32,852 bases of DNA from a virus. Both the position numbers and the translations under genes were made by a program. Location of the stretch: the IMG/VR virus record IMGVR_UViG_3300030389_001893, positions 1 to 32,852 of that record. One strand, 5' to 3'. A model generated the notes under the pieces. It did no database searches. It saw nothing but the letters and a program-made list of their open reading frames with translations, and had not been told where the DNA came from. Below, piece by piece: positions 21,346-30,186 of the stretch (within the stretch, counting starts at the first letter, position 1; each line of letters starts with the position of its first letter).

Positions 21346-22319
21346 TATCCTATCCTTATCGTATCAGTACCTGCAGTAAATGTAGTAACTTTAAAATTTC
21401 CATCTGTAATAGTTGTCGAAGTTAAACCTGTACCTATCGTCAAACTATATACTTGCGGATATTTTAAAATAACAACACCACTTCCACCTGCACCACTAAT
21501 TACACCAGTTGTATCGCTAACGTTTCTAGCACCCCCACCTCCGCCACCTGTATTTGCAGAGGCATTTGTAGCATTAGCGTCGCCTGTTGCGCCTTGACCA
21601 CCGCCACCAAGCCCACCATTATCTGAAGATATTGGCGACCCACCGCCACCACCACCATAATAAACATTAGTTGATACAACATCGCCTACACTCTGTGAAG
21701 TTGCTTGCGTTGAATTTAAAATATTTGAAATAATACCATTTCCACCTGCACCACCACCTGTTGTATTATTACTATCAGCACCAACGGCAGCAGCCCCACC
21801 ACCACCTGCGGCTGAAATACCAGAGCTATATGCCCCACCTGCAAAACCTTGTCCTGCTACACCTGATCCTGCTGAACCATTTGAATAAGCGCCACCACCA
21901 CCGCAGCCTCCGTCTTTACCGTTATCATCAGAAGAATTAAAATAAGCACCACCGCCACCTCCACCAGATGAAATTACAGTTGCAAATATTGAATCAGACC
22001 CGTCATTACCTTTCGCCGCAGAACTACCATTAGAAGTTACCGCACCACCACCTGCGCCAACTGTTACTGTTACTGCAACATTTTGTGGTATTTGTAATGC
22101 TTGTTCTAATATATTACCCCCACCTGTATTACCAACAGTTGAACGTACACCACCTGCACCGCCACCAGCACCTATACGAGATCCACCTGCGCCACCACCT
22201 GCTACCACTAAATAATCAACAAGAACTGTAGATAATATTGGATTGTATTTTCTTGGTGCATTATTTAAAGACTGTGTTGGTGCATTACCTGTATATGAAA
22301 ATTCTTTCCTAGTTACCAT
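21345..22319 (-). CDS. Glycine-rich tail-tip adhesin
   Basis: A 324-residue protein with more than 15 glycine clusters from about residue 35 to 285 (LVVAGGGAGGSRIGAGGGAG at the start), a Gly-rich sandwich like phage adhesins that bind host surface receptors. The N-terminus (FSYTGNAPTQSLNN) resembles the YSYTGNFPDQQVTN opening of the 23987 gene, suggesting a common attachment peptide. The C-terminus (about 285-324) is a small beta module. It sits between the two sets of tail paralogs. Polyglycine loops are likely hypervariable. Confidence 0.82.
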   Translation of the reverse strand: MVTRKEFSYTGNAPTQSLNNAPRKYNPILSTVLVDYLVVAGGGAGGSRIGAGGGAGGVRSTVGNTGGGNILEQALQIPQNVAVTVTVGAGGGAVTSNGSSAAKGNDGSDSIFATVISSGGGGGGAYFNSSDDNGKDGGCGGGGAYSNGSAGSGVAGQGFAGGAYSSGISAAGGGGAAAVGADSNNTTGGGAGGNGIISNILNSTQATSQSVGDVVSTNVYYGGGGGGSPISSDNGGLGGGGQGATGDANATNASANTGGGGGGARNVSDTTGVISGAGGSGVVILKYPQVYSLTIGTGLTSTTITDGNFKVTTFTAGTDTIRIG

Positions 22320-22329
22320 AATTTATACC

Positions 22330-22839
22330 TCATGCTTGTTTGTAAAGAGTAAAAGTACCGCTTTCAAAAGTACCGTCCTGCAAAACAAAATTAATTTCAT
22401 TATTTGATTCTGCTACATCATGAACAAAACCACCAGTATTTGCTTGTAGTTCTGGTGCCGAATTTAAAATTACTGGACTAAATATACCAAAACTATACTG
22501 ATCTGAATCATAAAAATTATATAAATAAATTACAAAATTGCATGCTTCCCCTGTGCCTGTACCCGCACCGCCTCCAATGGTAATATAAGGCTGACCTTCA
22601 GCAGAAATATTTTGAAATGAGCCACTAGCTCTAATTCGTCGATAAGCTACGTCATAATCGGTAGTTTTAGCAGTACCACTATTTGAAACTCTAAATCTAA
22701 CTGCTTTATTGTCAATGCTACCTTTTACATTATTTCCAAATACAACATATACGCAGTTTTCTGTAATACCAGTTAAAGTAACTGAAGATGTAGAAGTTGT
22801 TATTGTTGTTGTGCTTTTTTGTATTAGTGTTCCTGCCAT
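22330..22839 (-). CDS. Tail fibre paralog, first set, member C
   Basis: A 169-residue beta-rich protein (TSTSSVTLTGITENCVYVVF; DYDVAYRRIRASGSF; NFVIYLYNFYDSDQYSFGIF; ending GTFTLYKQA). It is paralogous to the 19388-19903 protein. It follows member B with TAATG coupling and precedes the glycine-rich adhesin gene. Distal tail location is inferred. Confidence 0.72.
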   Translation of the reverse strand: MAGTLIQKSTTTITTSTSSVTLTGITENCVYVVFGNNVKGSIDNKAVRFRVSNSGTAKTTDYDVAYRRIRASGSFQNISAEGQPYITIGGGAGTGTGEACNFVIYLYNFYDSDQYSFGIFSPVILNSAPELQANTGGFVHDVAESNNEINFVLQDGTFESGTFTLYKQA

Positions 22840-23372
22840 TATGAATCCTCCACATGAAGACCATAAACCCTAATTATTCCTGCGTCAAGGGCTCCGTCGC
22901 TTTCACCTTTTAAGCTAAAACCTGTAATACTTATTAATTCATGTAATACACCTATTTGTTTGTAACTTCTCATGTTAGCACTTACAATATGAGCCAATTG
23001 ATTAATGACAAACGTATAAGTATTTGGGTTAAATGGATCAAACACATACCCAGTTTGTCCACCAGTGAATCCGCCGTCTTTCGCTAAAGCAAAAAAGTTA
23101 TCAATATCATTACCAGTAGTAGATTGCGCCACAGAAAAAGATGTTTCTGCTTTCATAATTTCAAACCCATAATCATATACAGTATTGTCCATAATTGAGC
23201 CACTTGCGTTAATAAATCTTAAATCATAAGCCTCACTTGAAGATACAGTAGTACTTAAACCTGTGGTTTGTATTTTATATATGTCGTAATCTGCTGAAAA
23301 TACATCAGTAACATTTAAATTAGTTACACCCGAAACAACTTCGACTTCTCTTAACAATCTTAAAGCACTCAT
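22839..23372 (-). CDS. Tail fibre paralog, first set, member B
   Basis: A 177-residue protein with VTDVFSADYDIYKIQTTG, VYDYGFEIMKAETSF, GYVFDPFNPNTYTFVINQ and ending IIRVYGLHVEDS. It matches the 19900-20409 protein in order and spacing of these segments. It abuts member A directly. Confidence 0.72.
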   Translation of the reverse strand: MSALRLLREVEVVSGVTNLNVTDVFSADYDIYKIQTTGLSTTVSSSEAYDLRFINASGSIMDNTVYDYGFEIMKAETSFSVAQSTTGNDIDNFFALAKDGGFTGGQTGYVFDPFNPNTYTFVINQLAHIVSANMRSYKQIGVLHELISITGFSLKGESDGALDAGIIRVYGLHVEDS

Positions 23373-23987
23373 TTATATTTTTTTCACTCCGTAAAGTCTT
23401 GCTACGCCAGTACTACCACTAGATGACATATTTAACCTTATACCATTTACAACCGTTGCCTGGGGTAAAACACCACCGCCAAAATGATTTTTGTTGGTAC
23501 CATTATCCCAAACAACTGAGGCAAAAGTATAAATAGAATATTTATTAGGATTACCAAGATTATGAAAAAATGCAAAACCACTTTCATTATCTTTAGCTAC
23601 TGCACCATTATTTGTGATACCAAAATTTAATCTAGTATTAGTTGTTCCATTTACCTCTGCAAAAGTACCACTTGCTTGCATTGATTGAGCTACATTTTGA
23701 TAAACACCGCTACTCTCTAACACACCTGCCTCATATAATCTTATACCTGTATTTGTTGCAACACTATGAAATATTTTTTCGATTTGCAACATGTGTGTAT
23801 CATATTTAGATTCTTTTATTGTTAAAAAATCTGCGTCCGTAACAGAACTAAATGATTTTTCTTCTAATAATTCTAAACTTCCGCCGTATTCACCAAAAGA
23901 GGATAAATTTAAAATATCACTTGGAGAAAATATACCACTATTGGTTACTTGTTGATCTGGAAAATTGCCTGTATAGGAATATGGCAT
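23373..23987 (-). CDS. Tail fibre paralog, first set, member A
   Basis: A 204-residue protein. It opens with YSYTGNFPDQQ, also present in altered form on the glycine-rich adhesin, then GIFSPSDILNLSSFGEYGGS, ADFLTIKESKYDTHM, AQSMQASGTF, and ends VARLYGVKKI. It is paralogous to the 20409-20984 protein. The shared N-terminal peptide may dock these proteins to the same tail structure. Confidence 0.75.
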   Translation of the reverse strand: MPYSYTGNFPDQQVTNSGIFSPSDILNLSSFGEYGGSLELLEEKSFSSVTDADFLTIKESKYDTHMLQIEKIFHSVATNTGIRLYEAGVLESSGVYQNVAQSMQASGTFAEVNGTTNTRLNFGITNNGAVAKDNESGFAFFHNLGNPNKYSIYTFASVVWDNGTNKNHFGGGVLPQATVVNGIRLNMSSSGSTGVARLYGVKKI

Positions 23988-23997
23988 TGCCTACTCC

Positions 23998-24336
23998 TTA
24001 TGTTATCTCTAATATACTTGCAAACGCTATAAGATCACCAGACGAATTACCGCCTGTAATTTTTACACTATCGCCATTTTCCAAAAACATTTTTGCACCG
24101 TCGCCAACAATATCTATTGCGGAATCAGCAGGTACAGTAATTGTACTTGCTATTTGTGTATCTGCTGACGCAGAAGAATCTCTTACAACAACTGTAACTG
24201 TGTCATCAGTAGCACCGTCAATATTAGTTACCCTTAAATTAACCAATACAGCTATAGCACCTGACGCCGAACATGTATAAATTGTTTGTTCAGAGTTGGT
24301 AATTGTCAATCTTGCATTTTTGTATGTTTCAGCCAT
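23998..24336 (-). CDS. Small beta-rich tail protein
   Basis: A 112-residue protein (TITNSEQTIYTCSASGAIAV; DTVTVVVRDSSASADTQIAS; DGAKMFLENGDSVKITGG) with the strand pattern of a small jelly-roll or Ig-like virion protein. Similar genes occur between tail hub and fibres in marine siphoviruses. The role is inferred from position. Confidence 0.7.
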   Translation of the reverse strand: MAETYKNARLTITNSEQTIYTCSASGAIAVLVNLRVTNIDGATDDTVTVVVRDSSASADTQIASTITVPADSAIDIVGDGAKMFLENGDSVKITGGNSSGDLIAFASILEIT

Positions 24337-24346
24337 ATATCCTCTC

Positions 24347-24826
24347 TTATCCTAAAGCCAATATTAGTCCAACGCTAGCGCCACCACCAGCACTCAAATC
24401 CGCTATTGCTTGTGCGGTTGTCTTTTTTAAAGCGTTGCTATCGTCAGCGTCACCTATTAATACTATATCACTTCCTGCAACAGTTGCCGATGTAGCACTA
24501 TTAGGAGCAATACTTAATGTAGAAGAAAAAGCACCAGACGTAGCAGTTGCACCACCAGATAAACCTGATGTGGCTGCAGTTGTAATTGTTACACCAGTAA
24601 TATCACCCTCGCCAATGTAACTTGCCCAGGCACTACCACTATAAAATTGAAGTACGTTTGTATCCTTAAGATAACAAAACATGCCCTCGCTTGGACTTGA
24701 TACTGCAGAATCTCTAGCCGATGAATCTGCGAAAACCATAATAACTTGTTCTTGTAGGAACGTATTGAACTCTGTTGCGGTGATTAAATCACCAGTTGCG
24801 TAAACTTTAAAACCTGCACCCGCCAT
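24347..24826 (-). CDS. Tail fibre-like protein (159 aa)
   Basis: The N-terminus (YATGDLITATEFNTFLQEQV) is a common opening of marine phage tail proteins. It is followed by FCYLKDTNVLQFYSGSAWAS and a repetitive Gly/Ser/Thr region (GDITGVTITTAATSGLSGGA) of the fibre-shaft type. It lies after the tail hub gene. Probably structural. Confidence 0.75.
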   Translation of the reverse strand: MAGAGFKVYATGDLITATEFNTFLQEQVIMVFADSSARDSAVSSPSEGMFCYLKDTNVLQFYSGSAWASYIGEGDITGVTITTAATSGLSGGATATSGAFSSTLSIAPNSATSATVAGSDIVLIGDADDSNALKKTTAQAIADLSAGGGASVGLILALG

Positions 24827-24839
24827 TTATATTACCTTT

Positions 24840-26108
24840 CTATGCATAAGCAAATCTTGTACCTTCACCTAGTTTAGCTTGACCTAGTACCCATGCGGAA
24901 GATCCTGCAGGACTTAATGTTAGCGTCCATGTCCATGATTGTGCAAGTGCTGACACATTGTGTTGAATACTCTCAATTAACACCTCGTCTTCAAAACTTG
25001 AACTATCTGGATTGACAACTTTGACTTTAATTCTATCGCCAAACTCTCTACCAAGTGCCTGATTCCATAATAACGTATTTTGTCTTGGATTGAGGACTAA
25101 TTTATCAAATCTTATCTGTGGTTGTGATGTTTCTGCCACCTTTTGTTGAATTAAAGAGGCTACATCAGCGTCTGATACATTTATTGTTGTGGTTTGATTA
25201 GAAAAAGCACCGTAAGAAACTACTGAATCTGCGTCAGCAGTATATTGAGTAGTGCTGCCCTCACGTTGCCACTCATAAATATTTATAATTTCTTCATCAT
25301 CAAAACTAACACCAACATCAGAATATGGTAAATTTGAGCCGTCATTACTAAATGTTGCTTGTACATTTACTGCTTTTGTATTAGATAATCTATAATCTCT
25401 GTTTCTAAATGTTGCTTTACCGTCACTAGCTATAAAGAATTGGGCGTTTTCTGCAGTTTCACACTCTTGCAATGCAGTTAAAATATTATCTGTTCCTGAT
25501 TGACTACCAACCTGTAATGTTCCTGTATTAATATCCCTGCGATCAGAAGGAAAGCCAACTGCGTCAAGAATATTACTAACTCTTGTACTTGATAATTCGT
25601 TAGTCGTTGGTACAAAAGATAATCTTGTTGACTGTCCTATTTCAGAAAAACCCGGAAGTCCAATTCTAAAACCTTTAGCTTGTATATCTGATTGTCTAAA
25701 TATTCTAAAAGCGTCAGAGGCAGTAATTTTTACAACTGAATCATTACCACTTGCAGGATATGAAACTGGTATTTTATCTAAAAAACCCTCAAACACTCTA
25801 TAAGTTACAGAATCATATACTGCAGATACTCTTACCCTTTTAAGTGGTTGTATCTTTGTTTTACCTGCAGAAGAATCATAATAAGGTGAACTCGTATTAG
25901 TTGGATTAAATCTATTATCAGCATTAGATAATATCATTGTAAGTCTTCCTGCACCAAACTGACCAAGTTCGTTAACACGTCCTCTATTGGTGTTAAAAGA
26001 CCTTACATAAGTTGATATATCTGTAAAACTTGGACTTGTATCAAAAGGGTTTGAATCAAAAGCAATTTCAATAGTAAGGTTAACGTTAGAATCAAAAGCA
26101 ACACTCAT
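24840..26108 (-). CDS. Distal tail / baseplate hub-like minor tail protein
   Basis: A 422-residue protein following the tape measure (ATGA overlap). The N-terminal 150 residues have a distal-tail-like pattern (DISTYVRSFNTNRGR, GRLTMILSNADNRFNPTN, VFEGFLDKIPV). The centre and C-terminus (FFIASDGKATFRNRD; IESIQHNVSALAQSWTWTLT) resemble hub proteins. It would close the tail tube and carry the fibres. No peptidase domain is seen. Confidence 0.8.
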   Translation of the reverse strand: MSVAFDSNVNLTIEIAFDSNPFDTSPSFTDISTYVRSFNTNRGRVNELGQFGAGRLTMILSNADNRFNPTNTSSPYYDSSAGKTKIQPLKRVRVSAVYDSVTYRVFEGFLDKIPVSYPASGNDSVVKITASDAFRIFRQSDIQAKGFRIGLPGFSEIGQSTRLSFVPTTNELSSTRVSNILDAVGFPSDRRDINTGTLQVGSQSGTDNILTALQECETAENAQFFIASDGKATFRNRDYRLSNTKAVNVQATFSNDGSNLPYSDVGVSFDDEEIINIYEWQREGSTTQYTADADSVVSYGAFSNQTTTINVSDADVASLIQQKVAETSQPQIRFDKLVLNPRQNTLLWNQALGREFGDRIKVKVVNPDSSSFEDEVLIESIQHNVSALAQSWTWTLTLSPAGSSAWVLGQAKLGEGTRFAYA

Positions 26109-28471
26109 ATTATTACTTTAAGTCCTCTTTTTTGTGCCTCTATTGCCTTAATTGCAACCTCATCAGAGTTAATCTCGCCACTAATATTAAATTCATTTTT
26201 TAAACTTATTAATGTAGTAACACCTCTACCACCAATTGTTGTTGTATCTGTTGCTAATGTTTCTGTAGCAGTAGTAGTTGGTGTGTCAAATACTGGTGGT
26301 GGTTTTGAGCCGACAGTTTCAACTGGTGGTTTCATATCCATTACACGTCTTATATCAGCATAAATTTTGCTAAGTGTTTCACCTGTGCTTTCAGCAATAG
26401 AATTTAGAGCGCCTCTTAAATTATCAAAAGCTCTAACATCTGATATTGCGTCATCTAATTTACGTTTTGCGTCTGCTATTCTCATTAAATTAGCTGGTGT
26501 CTTTGCAGTAGCGTCATTATATTCTTTTGTTGCGTCATTTAATCTATCTTGTGCGTCTTCTAAATTTTCTAAAGCTCTTTGTTCTTCAGATCGAGCAGAT
26601 TCTAATTCTCTCATAACCTTAATTACATTTTGATCGTCACCTACTGCCTCTTTTTTAAGTTCATTTAATTTATTTTGTGCAACTATTAATTCTTGTTTCT
26701 GTAGTTCTGATTTATCTTCTACTTCATTAAGTCTTTGTACTGCTGCCTCTTGTCGTAATATTGCTAGTTTTTCTTCATCAGTTATCTTTGTTGCCTCTTC
26801 TCTAGCTTTTATAAGTTCTTGTTCCAAAGCGTTAACTTTTTCTGTAGCCTGTGTTAAAATTTTCTCTGCGTCAGCTTTATCTTGTTCTCTCTCTTTACGT
26901 CTAGTTAATAATTTTTCGTTACCTTTCAATATATCGTTGTAAGCCTCTTCAGCGTCTATCATCGCCATTACTGCATTAAATTGATTATCTATCATCTCTT
27001 TAGATAATTCTGTAACTGCACCTGCTTGATGTTCAACCTGTTCCGTTGTGTCTTGCATTGATTGTGCTAAAAACTCTTGCTCTACTGCGTAACGTTCTGT
27101 ATTTCTTCTAGCGTCAATAAAAGAGGGCATAGCTCTATCTATGCTATCTTGTATTGCGCCTTGATTGATAGCCATATTAGATAGTTGCTCATTAAGTCTT
27201 TGTGATTTTATTGCATTACCTAAATCATCAACTGCACCTGTATAAGCACCAGTAACACCAACACCTGCACCAAGTAAGGCATTTAGCTCTAATAGTTTAA
27301 ATGTTGATTCTTCAACTGTGTCTGTAAATTCTTCTTCTTGTTTGAACTTTATAAATATATCTAATAAATTACCAGTCTTCACAATGATAGATTCTAAAGC
27401 AGGTGCAAAATCTTCTACTAGTAATTGTCCTGCTACAGAAAATTTATCTCTTAATATTTCTGCTTGTCCTGATAAAGACTGTATCTGTTTATCTGAAACT
27501 TCTTGCGTAGTTCCACCTGCGTCCCTTAATGCTTGTTCATATTCGCGGATCTGATTACCTGCACCACTTAAAATCTTTACTGCGTCTGCAACACCACGAT
27601 TCAAACCAAGTTGATCTAAAGTACTTGCTTTTAACTCATCAGACATTGGTCCAAGCACTCTATCTAGTTCTTCTATAATGTCAGCAACGTTCTTCATGTT
27701 GCCCTCGGTGTCAAACATATTAAGACCTAGTTTTGCAAATTCTTCACTATTCTTTGCAGTTGCTCTTGGAATATCTCTAAGTACTTGGTTTAACTTGTCG
27801 CCTGCCTCTGCACCTTTAACACCTCGATCTGCAAAAGCGGCCAATACTGCAACACCCTCTTCTATATCTTTGTTAACAACTTTTAAGGCTGCACCTGCCT
27901 TAGTAGTAAGTGCCTCTGAAAACTGTTGAACACTTGCGTTGGCTAATGTGTTAGCTTTTACAAGAACGTCTGTAACTCTTGTTAGATTTTCCAAGTTTTG
28001 TTGTGCGTCTTGTACAGTAAGACCTAATGCAGATTGGGCGTCAGTTGCTAAGTCTGTAGCTAATGACATATCGAACATACCTGCCTGTGCAAACTTAGCC
28101 ACTTGAGGTAAGGCAGCTATAGATTGTTCTGCGTCTAAACCTGCAGACGCTAAGAAAAAGAACGATTCTGCAGATTCTGTAGCTGATACTCTTGTTGTTA
28201 CTGCAACTTCTCTGGCTGCTCTAGCCATATTCTCTTGTTGTGCGATTGTGGTATTCATAATCGCTAATGATTGGTTTAGTGCGTCTTCAAACTCTATAAA
28301 TTCTCTTGTTGCTTTTGTTATACCAACTGCTAAACCACCTGCAAAGGCTAAACCTGCACCTTTAACTATTCCTGCAAGTTTCTTGGTAGTACCACCAAGA
28401 TTAGACATCTGTTTATTGGCTAATTCTGCACCCTTAGTAACAATACGAATAAAAATATCTGCTACTGCCAT
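26105..28471 (-). CDS. Tape measure protein
   Basis: A 788-residue protein that sets tail length and is expelled during DNA entry. Residues 50-350 match the TP901-type core (ARAAREVAVTTRVSATESAE; FFLASAGLDAEQSIAALPQV; GVKGAEAGDKLNQVLRD). A hydrophobic Gly/Ala segment lies at 33-50. Residues 480-660 are long coiled coil (Glu/Lys/Ala-rich heptads), and the last 100 residues are Pro/Thr-rich. At about 0.15 nm per residue the tail would be near 120 nm. Its ATG overlaps the frameshift product's stop (TAATG). Confidence 0.93.
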   Translation of the reverse strand: MAVADIFIRIVTKGAELANKQMSNLGGTTKKLAGIVKGAGLAFAGGLAVGITKATREFIEFEDALNQSLAIMNTTIAQQENMARAAREVAVTTRVSATESAESFFFLASAGLDAEQSIAALPQVAKFAQAGMFDMSLATDLATDAQSALGLTVQDAQQNLENLTRVTDVLVKANTLANASVQQFSEALTTKAGAALKVVNKDIEEGVAVLAAFADRGVKGAEAGDKLNQVLRDIPRATAKNSEEFAKLGLNMFDTEGNMKNVADIIEELDRVLGPMSDELKASTLDQLGLNRGVADAVKILSGAGNQIREYEQALRDAGGTTQEVSDKQIQSLSGQAEILRDKFSVAGQLLVEDFAPALESIIVKTGNLLDIFIKFKQEEEFTDTVEESTFKLLELNALLGAGVGVTGAYTGAVDDLGNAIKSQRLNEQLSNMAINQGAIQDSIDRAMPSFIDARRNTERYAVEQEFLAQSMQDTTEQVEHQAGAVTELSKEMIDNQFNAVMAMIDAEEAYNDILKGNEKLLTRRKEREQDKADAEKILTQATEKVNALEQELIKAREEATKITDEEKLAILRQEAAVQRLNEVEDKSELQKQELIVAQNKLNELKKEAVGDDQNVIKVMRELESARSEEQRALENLEDAQDRLNDATKEYNDATAKTPANLMRIADAKRKLDDAISDVRAFDNLRGALNSIAESTGETLSKIYADIRRVMDMKPPVETVGSKPPPVFDTPTTTATETLATDTTTIGGRGVTTLISLKNEFNISGEINSDEVAIKAIEAQKRGLKVII

Positions 28472-28665
28472 TATCTTTTAGACCTTTGTTTATTCATCTC
28501 TGCCTCTTGCATTGCTATTTGGTAATCTCTACGTTTTTTCTCGTATAGGTAAAAACCTATCCATTGTTGATATTCTAGCACCGACATTTTTTGCCGTAGC
28601 TCACCAACAGTAAAACCTAGATCGCGGGCTAGTTTGAAATCAAAAGCTAATTCAGAATCGTTTTC
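28471..28665 (-). CDS. Frameshift extension of the tail assembly chaperone (GT part)
   Basis: A 64-codon frame with no usable start of its own, entered by +1 slippage at the end of the chaperone gene. There the codons read CAA-TTT-TGA, and shifting one base gives TTT-GAA-AAC. It encodes FKLARDLGFTVGELRQKMSV, then LEYQQWIGFYLYEKKRRDY, the typical second half of G/GT-type chaperones. Upstream it is closed by a TAG 14 bases before the slip site, so the shift must occur in a very short overlap. The fusion would be 176 residues. Its stop overlaps the tape measure ATG. Confidence 0.85.
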   Translation of the reverse strand, partial: ENDSELAFDFKLARDLGFTVGELRQKMSVLEYQQWIGFYLYEKKRRDYQIAMQEAEMNKQRSKR

Positions 28666-29002
28666 AAAATTGGTCGGCTAGGTCGCCTGTACCTCCAATA
28701 CCATTTAGATTATTTAAAGCAAGAAATATTTTATCTACTATTGTTGAGTCTTTTTCATAGAGCATATTTATTGCGTCATCATCTAACTTTGGCTCAACAA
28801 CTGAAACTTTTAACAACTCTCTTTGATAATCGAAAGCGTCTGTGTCTTCTGCGTTGACGAGCCGACCTAATTTTATTTGTGTTGCTTTTGAAATGCCTTG
28901 TACCAATATAGTTTTATCCCACTCGTCTATATAGACTTCTTCTGTAGGTACTGTTGGTAAACTAGCCAAATCTTCTAGCGTAAGTCGTTTTTTATCACTC
29001 AT
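28664..29002 (-). CDS. Tail assembly chaperone (G-like)
   Basis: A 112-residue acidic helical protein (LTLEDLASLPTVPTEEVYID; ILVQGISKATQIKLGRLVNA; VDKIFLALNNLNGIGG) located between tail tube and tape measure genes, the invariant place of tail chaperones that keep the tape measure soluble. It ends in TTT-TGA, the likely +1 frameshift site leading to the 28471-28665 extension. Confidence 0.88.
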   Translation of the reverse strand: MSDKKRLTLEDLASLPTVPTEEVYIDEWDKTILVQGISKATQIKLGRLVNAEDTDAFDYQRELLKVSVVEPKLDDDAINMLYEKDSTIVDKIFLALNNLNGIGGTGDLADQF

Positions 29003-29010
29003 GTTAACTC

Positions 29011-29421
29011 TTAATGTGTTCCACGAGTTACTGCGCCTGAAACTTGTAGGTCGCTTGAAAATGCCACAACATCGCCTACTGGTGAAGAGATAGCATAGTT
29101 AGTCATAATGCACTCGCCTGTATATTTGATTTTACCAGAGCCTGTTCCCTCTGGGCTATATTCAAAAGATAAGGTTGCAGCCTGTCCGACTACTGCGCCA
29201 AATATTGCGTCTGCAGTTGCGTCCCATACTCCACCAAGAGAAATGGTTGCGTCCTTAAGACCTGCAATATATGTTTTGTTATCTGCACCTAGCGTGGTTG
29301 TTTCCGCAACGTCCGCTGTTTCAGGAAAGTCAACAGTATTTACATAAGTTGATATATCGGTAAGTGATCCACCAGAGTTATCTAGTTTAAATACACTATC
29401 TTTACCATGTACAAATGCCAT
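29011..29421 (-). CDS. Major tail tube protein, short paralog
   Basis: A 136-residue protein with the same opening (MAFVHGKDSV) and the same sequence of motifs as its upstream neighbour: VDFPETADVAETTTLGADNK, YIAGLKDATISLGGVWDATA, SSPVGDVVAFSSDLQ. It corresponds to the tube domain alone. The fold is probably the lambda gpV/SPP1 gp17.1 tube barrel. It lies 10 bases after the long paralog. Confidence 0.85.
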   Translation of the reverse strand: MAFVHGKDSVFKLDNSGGSLTDISTYVNTVDFPETADVAETTTLGADNKTYIAGLKDATISLGGVWDATADAIFGAVVGQAATLSFEYSPEGTGSGKIKYTGECIMTNYAISSPVGDVVAFSSDLQVSGAVTRGTH

Positions 29422-29431
29422 ATTTGTTCTC

Positions 29432-30148
29432 CTATCCTATTCTTCCAAAGCCAACAATACATGCGAAACTAGGGTTAGTTCCACTAATTGTATAGTTAAC
29501 TCTTAGGTATCTATTTATTGTTGTTCCACTTGCAACCTCGCTTACTTGTGAGCCTGCAGCCGTGAAATTTGTAAAAGTTACTAAATCAACATAAGTTGAA
29601 TCGTCTGAACTATGTTGAATCTTTATTGTCGCAGTTGGTGTAGAAGTACCAGATACTGAAGATACTATAGCTATTGCACCACCACCATTTGCAGTAGATG
29701 ATGAATTATCTGTAGCAGTTGAGTTACCTGTTGTAGTTATTGTCGCATTATCTAAAACTAAACCATTAAATAGGCCTGCGTTAGATTGTAAGTCTATTGA
29801 TGTAGCTACTACATCGCCAACTGGACTAGATTGTCCATAAGCAGTTACTGGTCCAATACCAAAAAAAATACTTTTGCCGTCAGTTATACCGTCAGCACCG
29901 ATACAAATACTTGTATTAGAAGATGACCCAAGTAATGGTTGTATTATACCGTCAGCAGTAGCGTCAAACATACCAGTTAAGCTAACTGTACCGTCTTTAT
30001 CCCCTGCAATATAATTTTTATTATCATTACCAAAAGCGGTTGTTTCGGCAATATCAGCAGTTCTTGTAAAATCTACGTTGTTAAGATACTCACTAATATT
30101 ACTTGCATTTAAGAATATTACTGAATCTTTACCATGCACAAAAGCCAT
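29432..30148 (-). CDS. Major tail tube protein, long paralog with C-terminal decoration domain
   Basis: A 238-residue protein. Residues 1-130 align by eye with the short paralog (MAFVHGKDSV; DFTRTADIAETTAFGNDNKN; SSPVGDVVATSIDLQ). Residues 135-238 are an added beta domain (IKIQHSSDDSTYVDLVTF; NRYLRVNYTISGTNPSFACI), of a type often displayed on tail or capsid surfaces to bind carbohydrate. The ATG has GGAGG upstream and TAATG coupling. Tails may mix both forms, as SPP1 does with two lengths of one tube protein. Confidence 0.85.
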   Translation of the reverse strand: MAFVHGKDSVIFLNASNISEYLNNVDFTRTADIAETTAFGNDNKNYIAGDKDGTVSLTGMFDATADGIIQPLLGSSSNTSICIGADGITDGKSIFFGIGPVTAYGQSSPVGDVVATSIDLQSNAGLFNGLVLDNATITTTGNSTATDNSSSTANGGGAIAIVSSVSGTSTPTATIKIQHSSDDSTYVDLVTFTNFTAAGSQVSEVASGTTINRYLRVNYTISGTNPSFACIVGFGRIG

Positions 30149-30186
30149 TATCTACCTCCACAACAACCGTTACCACAACAGTCCAT
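30148..30186 (-). CDS. Possible 12-residue double-Cys peptide
   Basis: The frame MDCCGNGCCGGR is flanked on both sides by TAATG overlaps. It contains two CC pairs, and its own codons include the GGAGG ribosome-binding site of the tail tube gene. It may be only a coupling leader. Translation is unproven. Confidence 0.3.
   Translation of the reverse strand: MDCCGNGCCGGR

Noticed and set aside
21337-21597. Plus-strand Pro/Val-rich frame
   Set aside because: Antisense shadow of the glycine-rich adhesin gene, whose GGN codons reverse to proline codons.
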